This document shows positions 32,402 to 44,189 of a stretch of 64,000 bases of DNA, piece after piece (positions within the stretch are counted from its first letter, which is position 1; each line of letters opens with the position of its first letter). The stretch comes from Chiridota heheva. Lineage: Eukaryota; Echinodermata; Holothuroidea; Apodida; Chiridotidae. The stretch covers positions 62,001 to 126,000 of the forward strand of contig JAIGNY010004599.1 in the NCBI GenBank assembly GCA_020152595.1, read 5' to 3'. A model generated the notes under the pieces. The model saw only the letters and a list, made by a program, of their open reading frames with translations. It did not search any database and was not told where the DNA came from. Made by a program: the position numbers and the translations under genes.

Positions 32402-33783
32402 TATTACTTTATTAAGAGTATACATGCGTAATATAACAAAAAAGATACTGTTTTAAAGATGATCCTCATTTTAAGTTGCAAGTTTCAAGTGTTTTATGAT
32501 TGATTTCAATCAAAATCTTAAGTCTTTAACATTTCATTTATCCTAAGAAATAAAGCATTTCATGAATAAAAACCTTGTTTGTCCTTCCAAATTTAAACTG
32601 ACTTTATTAAAAGATTTAGCTTTTTCCTTAATTTTCATGCATGTCAGTAGTCCTTTAACATATCAGATTGACAGCTTTCTTGATTTAAGTTTTAATTCAT
32701 GGAAAAGTTTGTTGTTGTACAGATTGTGGGTAAAATCTTTCTTAAATGACAGAACTAGATTTCTTAAGCATTGGTGCAGCATTGATCGATGTGTTGGGGA
32801 CAGCAAACATGTTAGACATGAGAAACTGTTTTCGCACATATTAGATGAAGCTCCAATTGTTTGCCTGCAGCAATACAATTGATAAAGAAGCGGGAACGTA
32901 TCTTTTACTTGACACAGGATTTTCAACCCTGCTGTAAAATTTGGCAAATGTTATAGGTGTCTGCACCTTTTCAAATCTCTCTAGGATGTAGGGGCTTTGC
33001 AACTTTTATTTTAATTTTGATTTGCTTTTGATCCGAGTGATCAGGCATGAGGTTGACAAGAGGTTGGAAACTTGAAAAGTCGAGGAAGGTTGCTGAGTCA
33101 GGCTGTAGCATCTTTAGTGATAATACCAGCTCAGTAGAGCTTTCACTTAATCTGTTTTTCATTTCCACCAATGCCGTCAATAAGCTCATGATAAATGGAT
33201 TTCATCTCTCTTCTCAATTGGTCTGGTCATTGTCAACATGTGGTCAGCACCACACTGTCCTAAAGTCTTCTGCTTTGAGTGCATACTCTTTTTGGGTTAT
33301 GATCAACTTCTTCCTCTGATGCGTTACACTTTTGCCTTACTTCTTGGAATCTCAGTTCCTCAGTTTCACTTCTTTCATGCAGTTTTTAACAACTTCAACT
33401 AAATGGGCTAAATCTGCTTCCTCGGATTGCAAAATCTACCGTAGTTGGCTGGCTTCAATACAGCGCGAATAGTTGAGACAATATGCACTGTTATTTTGAC
33501 TGTAGGTTTTGAGAATTTAGCATAAAAACCTGAACCCTTACATTCTTCAAGCACTTCCAAAATTTCTTTAAGCGAGGAGAGAATGCCCCCCCCCCCCACT
33601 CTCTCTCTGAATCCGCCCCTGCTTACTGTACAGTTACATAACCAACTTTGAAGGTCAAATTGATATTTTTGTAAATTAGAAGGCTATTTCGGTACTGCAG
33701 TCAAGTGTAAAATCCCCACTGAGTCAAGACTGAATCTTGGAAGTTGGATAAAACAAAACGATTTTTTTCAAAATGCTGTACCA
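32399..33783. other. Unassigned intron sequence
   Basis: No family recognised. Reading frames of 60-106 codons at 32562-33319 have no motif and overlap on both strands. At 33587-33625 a C-run followed by CTCTCTCTCTGAATCCGCCC resembles a transposon end. Confidence 0.45.
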
Positions 33784-35042
33784 TTGTGTTGTGGGTGGGT
33801 GTAGTAACGTGTGGGTGGGTGTAGTAACGTGTGGGTGGGTGTAGTAACGTGTGGGTGGGTGTAGTAACGTGTGGGTGGGTGTAGTAACATGTGGGTGGGT
33901 GTAGTAACATGTGGGTGGGTGTAGTAAAATGTGGGTGGGTGTAGTAACGTGTGGGTGGGTGTGGTAGCATGTGGGTGGGTGTAGTAACGTGTGGATGGGT
34001 GTAGTTACGTGTGGGTGGGTGTAGTAACGTGTGGGTGGGTGTGGTAGCATGTGGGTGGGTGTAGTAACGTGTGGATGGGTTTAGTAACGTGTGGGTGGGT
34101 GTAGTAATGTGTGGGTGGGTGTAGTAGCGTGTGGGTGGGTGTAGTAAGGTGTGGGTGGGTGTAGTAACATGTGGGTGGGTGTAGTAACATGTGGGTGGGT
34201 GTGGTAACATGTGGGTGAGTGTAGTAACGTGTGGGTGGGTGTAGTAACATGTGGGTGGGTGTAGTAACGTGTGGGTGGGTGTAGTAACATGTGGGTGGGT
34301 GTGGTAACATGTGGGTGAGTGTAGTAACGTGTGGGTGGGTGTAGTAACATGGGTGGGTGTAGTAACGTGTGGGTGGGTGTAGTAATGTGTGGGTGGGTGT
34401 AGTAACATGTGGGTGGGTGTAGTAACGTGTGGGTGGGTGTAGTAGCGTGTGGGTGGGTGTAGTATCGTGTGGGTGGGTGTAGTATCGTGTGGGTGGGTGT
34501 AGTAACGTGTGGGTGGGTGTAGTAACGTGTGGGTGGGTGTGGTAACATGTGGGTGGGTGTGGTAACATGTGGGTCGGTGTAGTAACGTGTGGGTGGGTGT
34601 AGTAACATGTGGGTGGGTGTAGTAACGTGTGGGTGGGGTAGTAACGTGTGGGTGGGTGTAGTAACGTGTGGGTGGGTGTAGTAACATGTGGGTGGGTGTA
34701 GTAACGTGTGGGTGGGTGTAGTAACGTGTGGGTGGGTGTAGTTACATATGGGTGGGTGTAGTAACGTGTGGGTGGGTGTAGTAACGTGTGGGTGGGTGTG
34801 GTAACATGTGGGTGGGTGTGGTAACATGTGGGTCGGTGTAGTAACGATGTGGGTGGGTGTAGTAACATGTGGGTGGGTGTAGTAACGTGTGGGTGGGTGT
34901 AGTAACGTGTGGGTGGGTGTAGTAATGTGTGGGTGGGTGTAGTAACATGTGAGTGGGTGTAGTAACGTGTGGGTGGGTGTAGTAACATGTGGGTGGGTGT
35001 AGTAACGTGTGGGTGGGTGTAGTAACGTGTGGGTGTAGTAAC
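33784..35042. repeat. 20-bp G-rich minisatellite, ~62 copies
   Basis: Unit GTGTGGGTGGGTGTAGTAAC. Main variants are CGTGTG versus CATGTG, plus occasional GGTAGC, GGATGGG, GGGTCGG and GGGTGAG. A few units lost 1-2 bases (34351, 34635, 34845), shifting the phase. Because 20 is not a multiple of 3, all minus-strand frames stay open as His/Thr/Pro-rich ORFs; these are not genes. Longer-range repetition of rare variants shows higher-order structure. Confidence 0.97.
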
Positions 35043-36005
35043 GTTGCTGGCAAAGGAATTAGAACCCATAAGTTTCCATCGGTTAAAAAATCTGTGGATA
35101 GTATTTGTAATTTGTAAACATTACTCATGCAGATTTTAGAAGGCCTAACGTTAGGCTAATTTACACAAGATAGTGTGATTTGTAGCGATTACTTTAGTCA
35201 GTCAGTGAAGATTGCTTTGACCCCGCATCTAATGTTAGGTTTCGACAAAAGCTTGGCTTAGGGAGTGTTTCAGGCAAAGGGTTTAGGAGCTTCATTCCAG
35301 GAAAGTTTCCTATCAATAAAAAAAAACCCAGTTACTCTTGAACTTGAAGATGTACCCTCAAGTTCAAATTTGACGTCATCCATGGCAAGTGCTACTGCTA
35401 ACGTTACTAACTATGCTTAGTGGCAGTGGACTTAAAGTTAGTCGACCAACATGTAACATTTCTGTTGTAACTCAAAGTAGGCCTAGGGCCTACTTCGAAA
35501 TCGTCAGTGGTTGGTGAACTTGTGCCGAGTCACTTGATGGTTGTAACACCCAAGAAAAATCAATGGGTAGCATCGCAACGGAGAGCGAGGAAAAGGGTAG
35601 GCTACATTCAATCTCTTTTTTTTCTTCAAATCTAACCTGTCTAGTATGATGTTATTGCTAGATCCTAATTGATCATCTGTCACCCTTACTATTAAAATTG
35701 TTTGTTTTACTAATAAGTAATATTACGGTGATACCAGAGCTGGAAAAAAGCTGCAGTTCCAGCAGATATGTAATCCCAGGAAAAATGGGAATTTGCGGGA
35801 AGAAATATTTTGTTCATAAGATTTCTTGAGTATACAACAAAAGGCTATGTAGTAATTGTTAAGGCTTCGGCCACAAGGTTTCTGAGAATCAGATTGAGGG
35901 CTCTTAGCTCTAAGAAAGTCCTTCCTACCTCCTAAACTTTGCGATGAATAGTAAATTTAAATTCAATAGAGGGATTAGTACAGGTGATAAAGTATGAGAA
36001 TATAT
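35043..36005. other. Unassigned intron sequence
   Basis: No gene or array. Includes GGCCTAACGTTAGGC-like palindromic words near 35140, common in this genome. Confidence 0.45.
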
Positions 36006-36268
36006 AGGCCTTTATATTGGCCTGTATATTGGCCTGTGTATAGGCCTGTATATAGGCCTGTATATAGGCCTGTATATAGACCTGTCTGTAGGCCTGTCTG
36101 TAGGCCTGTCTGTGGGCCTGCCCGTGGTCCTGCCCGTGGGCCTGCCCGTGGGCCTGCCCGTGAGCCTGCCCGTGGGCCTGCCCCTGGGCCTGCCCGTGGG
36201 CCTGCCCTGGGCCTGCCCGTAGGCCTGCCCATAGGCCTGTATATAAGCCTGTATATAAGCCTAGGCCT
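36006..36268. repeat. 12-bp minisatellite GGCCTGTATATA grading to GGCCTGCCCGTG
   Basis: About 21 units, each starting GGCCTG (once AGCCTG). The variable half changes along the array: TATATT and TATATA, then TCTGTA and TCTGTG, then CCCGTG, and back to TATATA. It runs directly into the (AT)n tract. Open frames of Gly/Pro/Arg repeats here are artefacts. Confidence 0.95.
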
Positions 36269-37004
<736 letters not shown>

Positions 37005-37470
37005 TAGCACTCTTAGCTTTTAGCTTGATTAAAGTTTGATCAATAGCTAATTTATGCTAAATTAGCACTGTTAGCTTTTGACTTGATTAAAGTGTGGTCA
37101 ATATCTAATTTATGTTAAATTAGCACTGTTAGCTTTTGACTTGATTAAAGTTTGATCAAAATCTAATTTATGCTAAAATAGCACTGTTAGCTTTTGACTT
37201 GATTAAAGTTTGGTCAATATCTAATTTATGCTAAATTAGCACTGTTAGCTTTTGACTTGATTAAAGTTTGGTCAATATCTAATTTATGCTAAATTAGCAC
37301 TGTTAGCTTTTGACTTGATTAAAGTTTGATCAATATCTAATTTATGCTAAAATAGCACTGTTAGCTTTTGACTTGATTAAAGTTTGGTCAATATCTAATT
37401 TATGCTAAATTACCACTGTTAGCTTTTGACTTGATTAAAGTTTAATCAATATCTAATTTTTGCTAAATTT
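37005..37470. repeat. 58-bp minisatellite, ~8 copies
   Basis: Units contain GTTAGCTTTTGACTTGATTA followed by AAGTTTGGTCAATATCTAAT and TTATGCTAAATTAGCACT. Copies are highly similar, with TGATC/TGGTC alternatives. Non-coding. Confidence 0.93.
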
Positions 37471-37689
37471 ATGATGTATGACTGGGCGGACATCTTTTCT
37501 GTAATTCTTCAAATTTCTTTCATCAATATAAGTCACTGAAGTCTGCAAATGATGGTCAAGTCTAATCCTGCTAGTTAGGGGTATAATCGAGACTCAAAAA
37601 CGTTTGGTCAAAATTTGCTGTACCACTTCAATGAATTATGATAGAAGCTTAAAAAACAAATAATTTCCATAAGAATAACCAAGGTCGCC

Positions 37690-38155
37690 TTGTAATCAGT
37701 CCGGTTCGTAACTTTGTACAACCGATCGGGAGAACAGTTTTTGTTCTCCCGATGGGGAGATACTTTATGGAAGTATCCCACAATGCATAATCCAAATTCA
37801 ATCCAAAATGTATAGAAATTATGTCAGAATGAGACAAATTTAAAGCGTGGTGACTTCTTTTTATGGGATACCGCTAGACAGTTGCACTTTAACAAGATTT
37901 TCTGAAGAAAAACATTTTAAAGATTCATTTCGAAATTATTTTTGACTAACATTGTAATAAAAATTAGTCATATCAAATGTTTGTATCGTCATCTTATTTT
38001 GATAAAACGGAGTGCTAAGAAATATGACTACACCAAAGACTATGGCAAAGCTTTGTTATTGAATAGATTCGTACTACGCATGTCCCAATCTCCTGAACGG
38101 GTGAAATCTGAGATCTCCCGATCGGGAGTATGTACTGGACTGGTAATACATTACA
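37690..38155. other. Region with two strong palindromes, possible degraded MITE
   Basis: ATCGGGAGAACA and TGTTCTCCCGAT form a 12-bp perfect stem with a 5-base loop at about 37725-37753. CTCCCGATCGGGAG is a 14-bp perfect palindrome at about 38115. Both share the CGATCGGGAG core, with weak matching flanks (GTAATNNNTCC and inverted), so they could be the inverted ends of a small element. Evidence is modest. Confidence 0.4.
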
Positions 38156-38702
38156 AAATTTGCATAGAAATTTGTCTACTGATTCCTGAGATTTTCAATA
38201 AAACTTTGCACCCTACCAAACGCCCTGATCTAAAGTATTTGAAAGGGGGTAATTTTGCAAAATTTGAAAGAGCACTTCTTTTACAGTTAACAAAGAAGTG
38301 GATGTAGGCCCTTCACATTGCTTCAGTCACCACTGCAAGTTAATCGTCTGATAGATAAAGCATGAATTTAGTCAATTTATACTGCAACTCAGGGTTCACA
38401 TTAAGGTGCGGGATTCATGCACATATTATCAAATTCCCTCAAGAAAATAATTAAGAAGGGGGGTTGGGGGATTTCCTGCCAAAGAAATTAATAAAATGCC
38501 AAAAAATACCAAAACAAAGGCCAATTCCCCCCCCCCCCCCCACCCATCTTCCCCACCAAGGTAAAATTTGGCATATTACAGCCTTGCTTGCCATTTCCAG
38601 TGGTATCCTTAGGTCTGTTTTGGTATTTTTGGTATTTCTCTAAAAAGAAATCTTCCCTTTTTCGAAATGTCCCCCCAAATAACACCAGGAAAATTCCGCC
38701 CC

Positions 38703-38733
<31 letters not shown>

Positions 38734-39640
38734 ACCTTTTATCAACGCTGCTTCAACCTCTTCAATTTAACCTTCCAAATTACCTTTGGCACCACCTGGA
38801 GATCATATTTGTCTTTTTCCATTTATTGATAATAAAGGTACTTTCATTTCTTTACAGCATACATGTATGTAGATGAGCTCAGTAAAGTAACCAATGTGGT
38901 TGTGGAAGGAGACAAGTATTTGAAATAGCAGACAAGTAGGTTATCTTCACCACCACCACCTTTGACAAGCACTGTGCAGAAGCCTTATGCCAAGTAGCCC
39001 TGCAGCAGCAAATGACAAGGTTTAGTACTTCTGAGGAACTCGGATTGTCTCGTTTGCATACCAGAAATAGTGGTGGACAATGTTCCTACTATATTTATTG
39101 ATCGAGGACTATGGCAAAAGAGTCTCATTTTTATTTCATATTTATCTGTTGAATATTCTCAGTGGAACTTTATATTGCAAGAGTGCCCAGCTCTAAGGTG
39201 GGTGTGGGATTTTGCTAACACAAATGATATGTATGTGAAGAGCATTGTTCACACTTAATATTGAGGTGTAGAGTGCATATTAATTAGATTATTTGCATAA
39301 TAATAGACTTTCTTGTGAAATGTTTAATCTGAGATCATAACTTACAGTAAGTCACTTAAAATTGTTTACATTCACGTAACTTGGCATAAGGGTAGAGGAA
39401 ATTGCTACTTAGATGAGCATGATAGGGGGGGTGGGGGGTGCATATTAGCCTACATGCATAACAATGGAAATATATGTATCTTTGATACCTATTAGATTAC
39501 GGCGGGTGTGTTGATGTTGTTTACACAATTTATATATGTAAAGCCAATTGTTCACACTGAATGGCAAGTTGGTGTGTGCATATTAAGCAGGTTATTTGCA
39601 TAATGTTAGACCTCTGCTCATTACTAAGTTAGGAATGCTC
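38156..39640. other. Unassigned intron sequence with homopolymer runs
   Basis: C-run at ~38527-38540 and A-run at 38704-38729, flanked by inverted-looking GAAATTTCCC-type words. No gene. From ~39250 a loosely repeated TGCATATTAA/TTATTTGCATAAT motif begins. Confidence 0.45.
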
Positions 39641-40371
39641 TATGAAAGCTCGCAATCTTGGGGTTATTTTTGACTGCTTCATGACCATGGATAGCCACAT
39701 TTCTCATATTACGCATTGCATCGTTACATCTTTGGAACATTGGAAAATTGCACAAATATCTCAATTCAACTGCAACAAAACAGATAGTACATTCGTTTGT
39801 TACATCTTGATTAGATGTGGGAAATTCCTGGCTGCATGGACTGCCCCCCCAAAAAATTCATCGTCTTCAACTACTTCAAATACGGCTGCACGTATTGTAA
39901 CTCTCTCAAAGAAAACATGTCACATAACTCCCATCCTGAAAGATTTGCACTGGCTTACAGTTTCTCATTGCATCATGTACAAAATATTACTTATTGTTTA
40001 CATATCGAGGAATAGTTGTGCCCCAGTTTATATATCTAACTTGCTGAAATTATATGTTCCTCTTTGTGATCTTCGTTCTGGTGATAAACTCCTTTTATGT
40101 GAACTAAAATCCTACCATACATGGGGTTATAGATCATTTGCTGTTGCAGCTCTGCGTCTTTGGAATCGATTACCCCTCCATATCAGGTTATCTTGTTCTG
40201 TTGACTCATTAAAAAAAAATCTAAAACCCTATCTCATGTGTGATGCTTATGCAAATATGTAGTTAATTTAAAATCACTGTTCATTTATTTTATTGTTCAT
40301 GTATACTTATCTGTAATTTTATTGTTATATGTACGGCGTCTTGAGCATCCATTAGGATGGATATGTGCGCG
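39641..40371 (+). mobile_element. LINE 3' end (CR1/L2-like), plus strand
   Basis: The 206-codon frame 39642-40262 carries the RT C-terminal region: NLGVIFDCFMTMDSHI, AARIVTLSKKTCHITPILKD followed by LHWLTV, and FAVAALRLWNRLPLHIRLS. The last of these is the usual ending of L2/CR1-type ORF2. After the stop, GTGCGCGTTAAAAATCTTAT leads into an ATT-rich tail. The RT catalytic part is missing. Confidence 0.82.
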
Positions 40372-40565
40372 TTAAAAATCTTATTTATTATTATAATCAT
40401 TATTAATAATCTTATTAATATTATTATTATTATTACTATTATTATTATTATTATTCTTATTCTTATTCTTATTAGTATTATTAGTATTAGTATTAGTATC
40501 ATCATCATCATCATTATTATTATTATCATCATCATCATTATTATTATTATTATTACTACTACAAA
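40372..40565. repeat. ATT/ATC-rich microsatellite (LINE tail)
   Basis: Mixed (ATT)n, (TTC)n and (ATC)n repeats directly following the LINE 3' end. Long Ile runs in both strands are artefacts. Confidence 0.93.
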
Positions 40566-41671
40566 TCTTGCTGGGGCAGGTATTGAAGGCATTGGACCTT
40601 ATGGATAAGTATTGTGAGTTCTGTGTTAATTTAAATTAGCATATTTGCATAACAATTAAAATACTTGTTTATATCTCTTAAAGTAGTGAGGATGTGGTGA
40701 GATTACTAAGGTAAATTAAATAAAGTGTTTTGTTCATATTAATTTTGAGGAACATGTTTAGCCTAAGGTCAGATATGTAAGGTTGGGGGTTGTGTTTGCA
40801 TATTAATTACCTGGGTTGATACTTACAATGGTTCGACTGAGGTAGGGCTTTAGGATGATATCTTTGACAGTTTTTTTTGTAATAGTGTGTGCAGGTAGTC
40901 CTTTGATGTGACTTAATGTCAGTGAAGATGTAACAATGAACTGATCAGTAATTTTGTTTGAAATGTTCTCCCAAGTTGATGAACTTTATCTATTGTGTGA
41001 AATATATTTTCCTTGGAGGGCATGTCACTGATGTTCTTTTCCTTTATACAGTATTTGTCAAAGGTAATAAGCACAAATGAATGCAGGGAGGATGATGGAT
41101 GCAAGTCACACCTCAGGACTGGGTAAGCCAACCTACACCGACTTGATGGTTTTGTACAATTATGGAAATCCTGGGGAGGGATCAAAGGTGTATAAGCCTG
41201 ATTTTGTTTGGGGACAACCAAGCTTAAATAAAGCAAGACATTTCAAGATTACCCCTGTATTCTTGGTCTGACCTCTATCTAGGGGTTGCCCTTATCCTTG
41301 ACTAAAGTTGAGTTGCTGTAGTCGAAACTGAAATCCAAGGATTGTATTTTCCTTGAGAATGAATTGGAACCAAAGATTTGCCCTCATTCTAGGGGTGTAG
41401 CCAAAGGGGCAGGAGTGGGAGGTGCAAGCGCCCCCATTTCAAAGGCCAGCCCTGCCCCCTTGTTGCCCCCAAATAAAATTACAGAATTACATGTAGTGTA
41501 ATTGTTCATTGCATCAATAATCTCGCCCCCGCAAAATGTAATCCTGCCTCACTCTTGCCCACCAAATACCAGTACCTAGCTATGCCACTGCCTCATTCCA
41601 AGCATGAACCAAGCTTTTATCATTATCTCCTGACCGAACCTCGGAAATATCTTTAGCTGGTTGAATCCTCA
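40566..41671. other. Unassigned intron sequence
   Basis: TGCATATTAATTACCTGGG-like words at ~40630 and ~40797 match those at 39270-39620, suggesting the LINE inserted into an older dispersed repeat. At 41390-41600 a GC-rich block (GGTGTAGCCAAAGGGGCAGG) resembles transposon end sequence. Confidence 0.45.
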
Positions 41672-42483
41672 TCAGAAGCTGGAACCAATCAACAGCTGAG
41701 TGAACTGCTCAAGGCCAATGGCAATACAGCACTGAAGCTGGAACCAATCAACAGCTGAGTGAAGTGCTCAAGGACTGACAATACAGCACTGAAGCTGGAA
41801 TTAATCAACAGCTGAGTGAACTGCTCAAGGACAATGACAATACAGTACTGAAGTTAGAACCGATCAACAGCTGAGTGAACTACTCAAGGACAATGGCAAT
41901 ACAGCACTGAAGCTGGAACCAATCAACAGCTGAGTGAACTGCTCAAGGACAATGGCAATACAGCACTGAAGCTGGAACCAATTAACAGCTGAGTGAACTG
42001 CTCAAGGACAATTACAATACAGCACTGAAGCTGGAACCAATCAACAGCTGAGTGAACTGCTCAAGGACAATGGCAATACAGCACTGAAGCTGGAACCAAT
42101 TAACATCTGAGTGACTGCTCAAGGACAATAACAATACAGCACTGAAGCTGGAACCAATCAACAGCTAAGTGAACTGCTCAAGTACAATGGCAATACAGCA
42201 CTGAAGCTGGAACCAATTAACATCTGAGTGACTGCTCAAGGACAATTACAATACAGCACTGAAGCTGGAACCAATCAACAGCTGAGTGAACTGCTCAAGG
42301 ACAATGGCAATACAGCACTGAAGCTGGAACCAATTAACATCTGAGTGACTGCTCAAGGACAATTACAATACAGCACTGAAGCTGGAACCAATCAATAGCT
42401 GAGTGAACTGCTCAAGTACAATGGCAATACAGCACTGAAGCTGGAACCAATCAACAGTCGAGTGAATTGCTCAAGGACAATGT
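41672..42483. repeat. 59-bp minisatellite with dimeric higher-order pattern, ~14 copies
   Basis: Units begin GAAGCTGGAACCAATCAACA, continue GCTGAGTGAACTGCTCAAGG and end ACAATGGCAATACAGCACT. From ~41980 on, a second variant (ATTAACATCTGAGTGACTGC, 58 bp, then ACAATTACAATAC or ACAATAACAATAC) tends to alternate with the first, giving a ~117-bp dimer. Confidence 0.93.
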
Positions 42484-43189
42484 CCATACAGCTATACAAT
42501 TTGGAAATTGGAATATAAAAACCCAGTATCTTTTGCACTGCCATTTATGGAGAAGCTGCATTGAATATACATTTCTGCTCAAAATTCTAGTAAAGCAAAA
42601 ACAAACATAGAACAGGAGAAAGTAATACAAAGGAACTTGTAAAATGACAAAAGTATATTTCAATCCCTGCAGATAGTATATCATAAATGTATGCTTTGAC
42701 AATGTACAATCACTTAGCTTTGGAAATAAAAAATAGTGACATTTAAGTAAACAAGTATGATATACATTTTCAATGCTGCATGCAAGGAAGTCTTCTTTTT
42801 CTGGTATAGTACAGTACTCCAACTGGAGTATTAACGTACTGTGAGCAAGTTCATTGAATTTTTTAAACTAAATAAAAGGATAACATTGAATCGTGCAATT
42901 AAAGGTCTAGTTTATTCTAAGATATTCTTATTATGAATATTAAATCCAAAGAAGAACAGCCTTTAAACAGCCAACAGGACTTGTTTCATTCCCCAAATAA
43001 TAGCTCATCAGAATTAGGATATACCAAATGCCAGCTCCCTGGATATACTGTAGCAAGTATAGTGTGCATTCCCAAGAAGTATGTATTTCTCTAATACTTT
43101 GCTTCAAATTCACTCATTTATTACATACAACACAATCTTCCCTATCAGAATAGGCCTACTGATTTGAGTACTTTGGAAGGAATTCTTTT
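42484..43189. other. Unassigned intron sequence
   Basis: AT-rich; a 123-codon minus frame at 42451-42822 begins in the minisatellite and has no recognisable domain. Confidence 0.45.
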
Positions 43190-43346
43190 AGAGGGCCAGA
43201 TGCATTCACATTGAGGGTCAGATGCATTCACATTGAGGGTCAGATGCATTCACATTGAGGGCCAGATGCACTCACATTGAGGGCCAGATGCATTCACATT
43301 GAGGGCCAGATGCATTCACATTGAGGGCCAGATGCATTCACATTGT
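43190..43346. repeat. 22-bp minisatellite, ~7 copies
   Basis: Units of GGCCAGATGCATTCACATT plus GAG, with GTCAG in early copies. Contains the palindrome ATGCAT. Confidence 0.93.
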
Positions 43347-44189
43347 CGTCATTTACAGTTTATGACGGAAGTGTTTCTGAAAACAGTTAGATAGAAGTAC
43401 TGTTTACTTCATTAGGAAAAGAAAGTTATATTCTTCAGGATTATAACTATGTGTTGCAATAACTTTTTAAACAGCAAAAAAGTGCAATGTTGTGGACAGT
43501 TAGAGAGGAGATTATTGGTTCATTTATTTCCTTTCAAATAAGTTTTGGCTGTATATCGAAAGTTTAAACCAGTTAGCATGCTAATATGGGGGTATACACT
43601 GATTGATGTGGCAGAGGCTTAAAAGTAATAGCATTACATAATACAAAATGCAAGAGCTCTTTTAATAAATTTAATTAAAAACAGACTAATTTGGTGCTTT
43701 TCGAATTCATTATAATATAATTATCTGAGTAATATTACTGTCCTAATGTTACAATGTTAACAGTTGTTAGTACACTATCATCTGAAATTTCAATACAACA
43801 TACTTTTTTGGCAAAAAATGTGCCAGGCATGAGAGAACAAAGCTTATTTACATGTTCAAATAATACAAGTGATTTAAGAATGCATTTCAAAGAAATAACA
43901 AATCACACTTGCACAGGAGTCGGCCTCAAAAAAAAGATCAGGGTATTTACTTCAAGTTATACCTCACCTTCCATGCTATAAATATGCAATCTGGTCACAT
44001 GACGTGATTCAATCGCACTTCTAACCGATCCTAAAAACGTAGTTACCAGCCCAGCCCTGACCCCCATATAACCTCTACTATATCAAAAAGAAAAAACCTG
44101 TGTACACCGCTGTGGACTACGATTCCGCGAAGGGACTGATAGGATCACAAGAGGCGGCGCCCTAAGGGGTTATACATAAGTTACTAACT
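43347..44189. other. Unassigned intron sequence
   Basis: No gene, array or element recognised. Confidence 0.45.

Noticed and set aside
32562..33319. Small ORFs of 60-106 codons as genes
   Set aside because: No motif and overlapping frames on both strands; likely chance.
33701..35128. Long minus-strand frames of His/Pro/Thr repeats (up to 354 codons) as a repetitive protein gene
   Set aside because: They are translations of the 20-bp minisatellite; three frames are open at once because the unit lacks stops, and no start context or unique domain exists.
40290..40608. Ile-rich membrane protein
   Set aside because: Translation of ATT/ATC microsatellite in a LINE tail.
41672..42483. CRISPR-like array
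   Set aside because: Repeats are contiguous without unique spacers; the context is an animal genome.
42451..42822. 123-codon minus-strand ORF as a gene
   Set aside because: Starts in AT-rich sequence, ends in the minisatellite, no motif.
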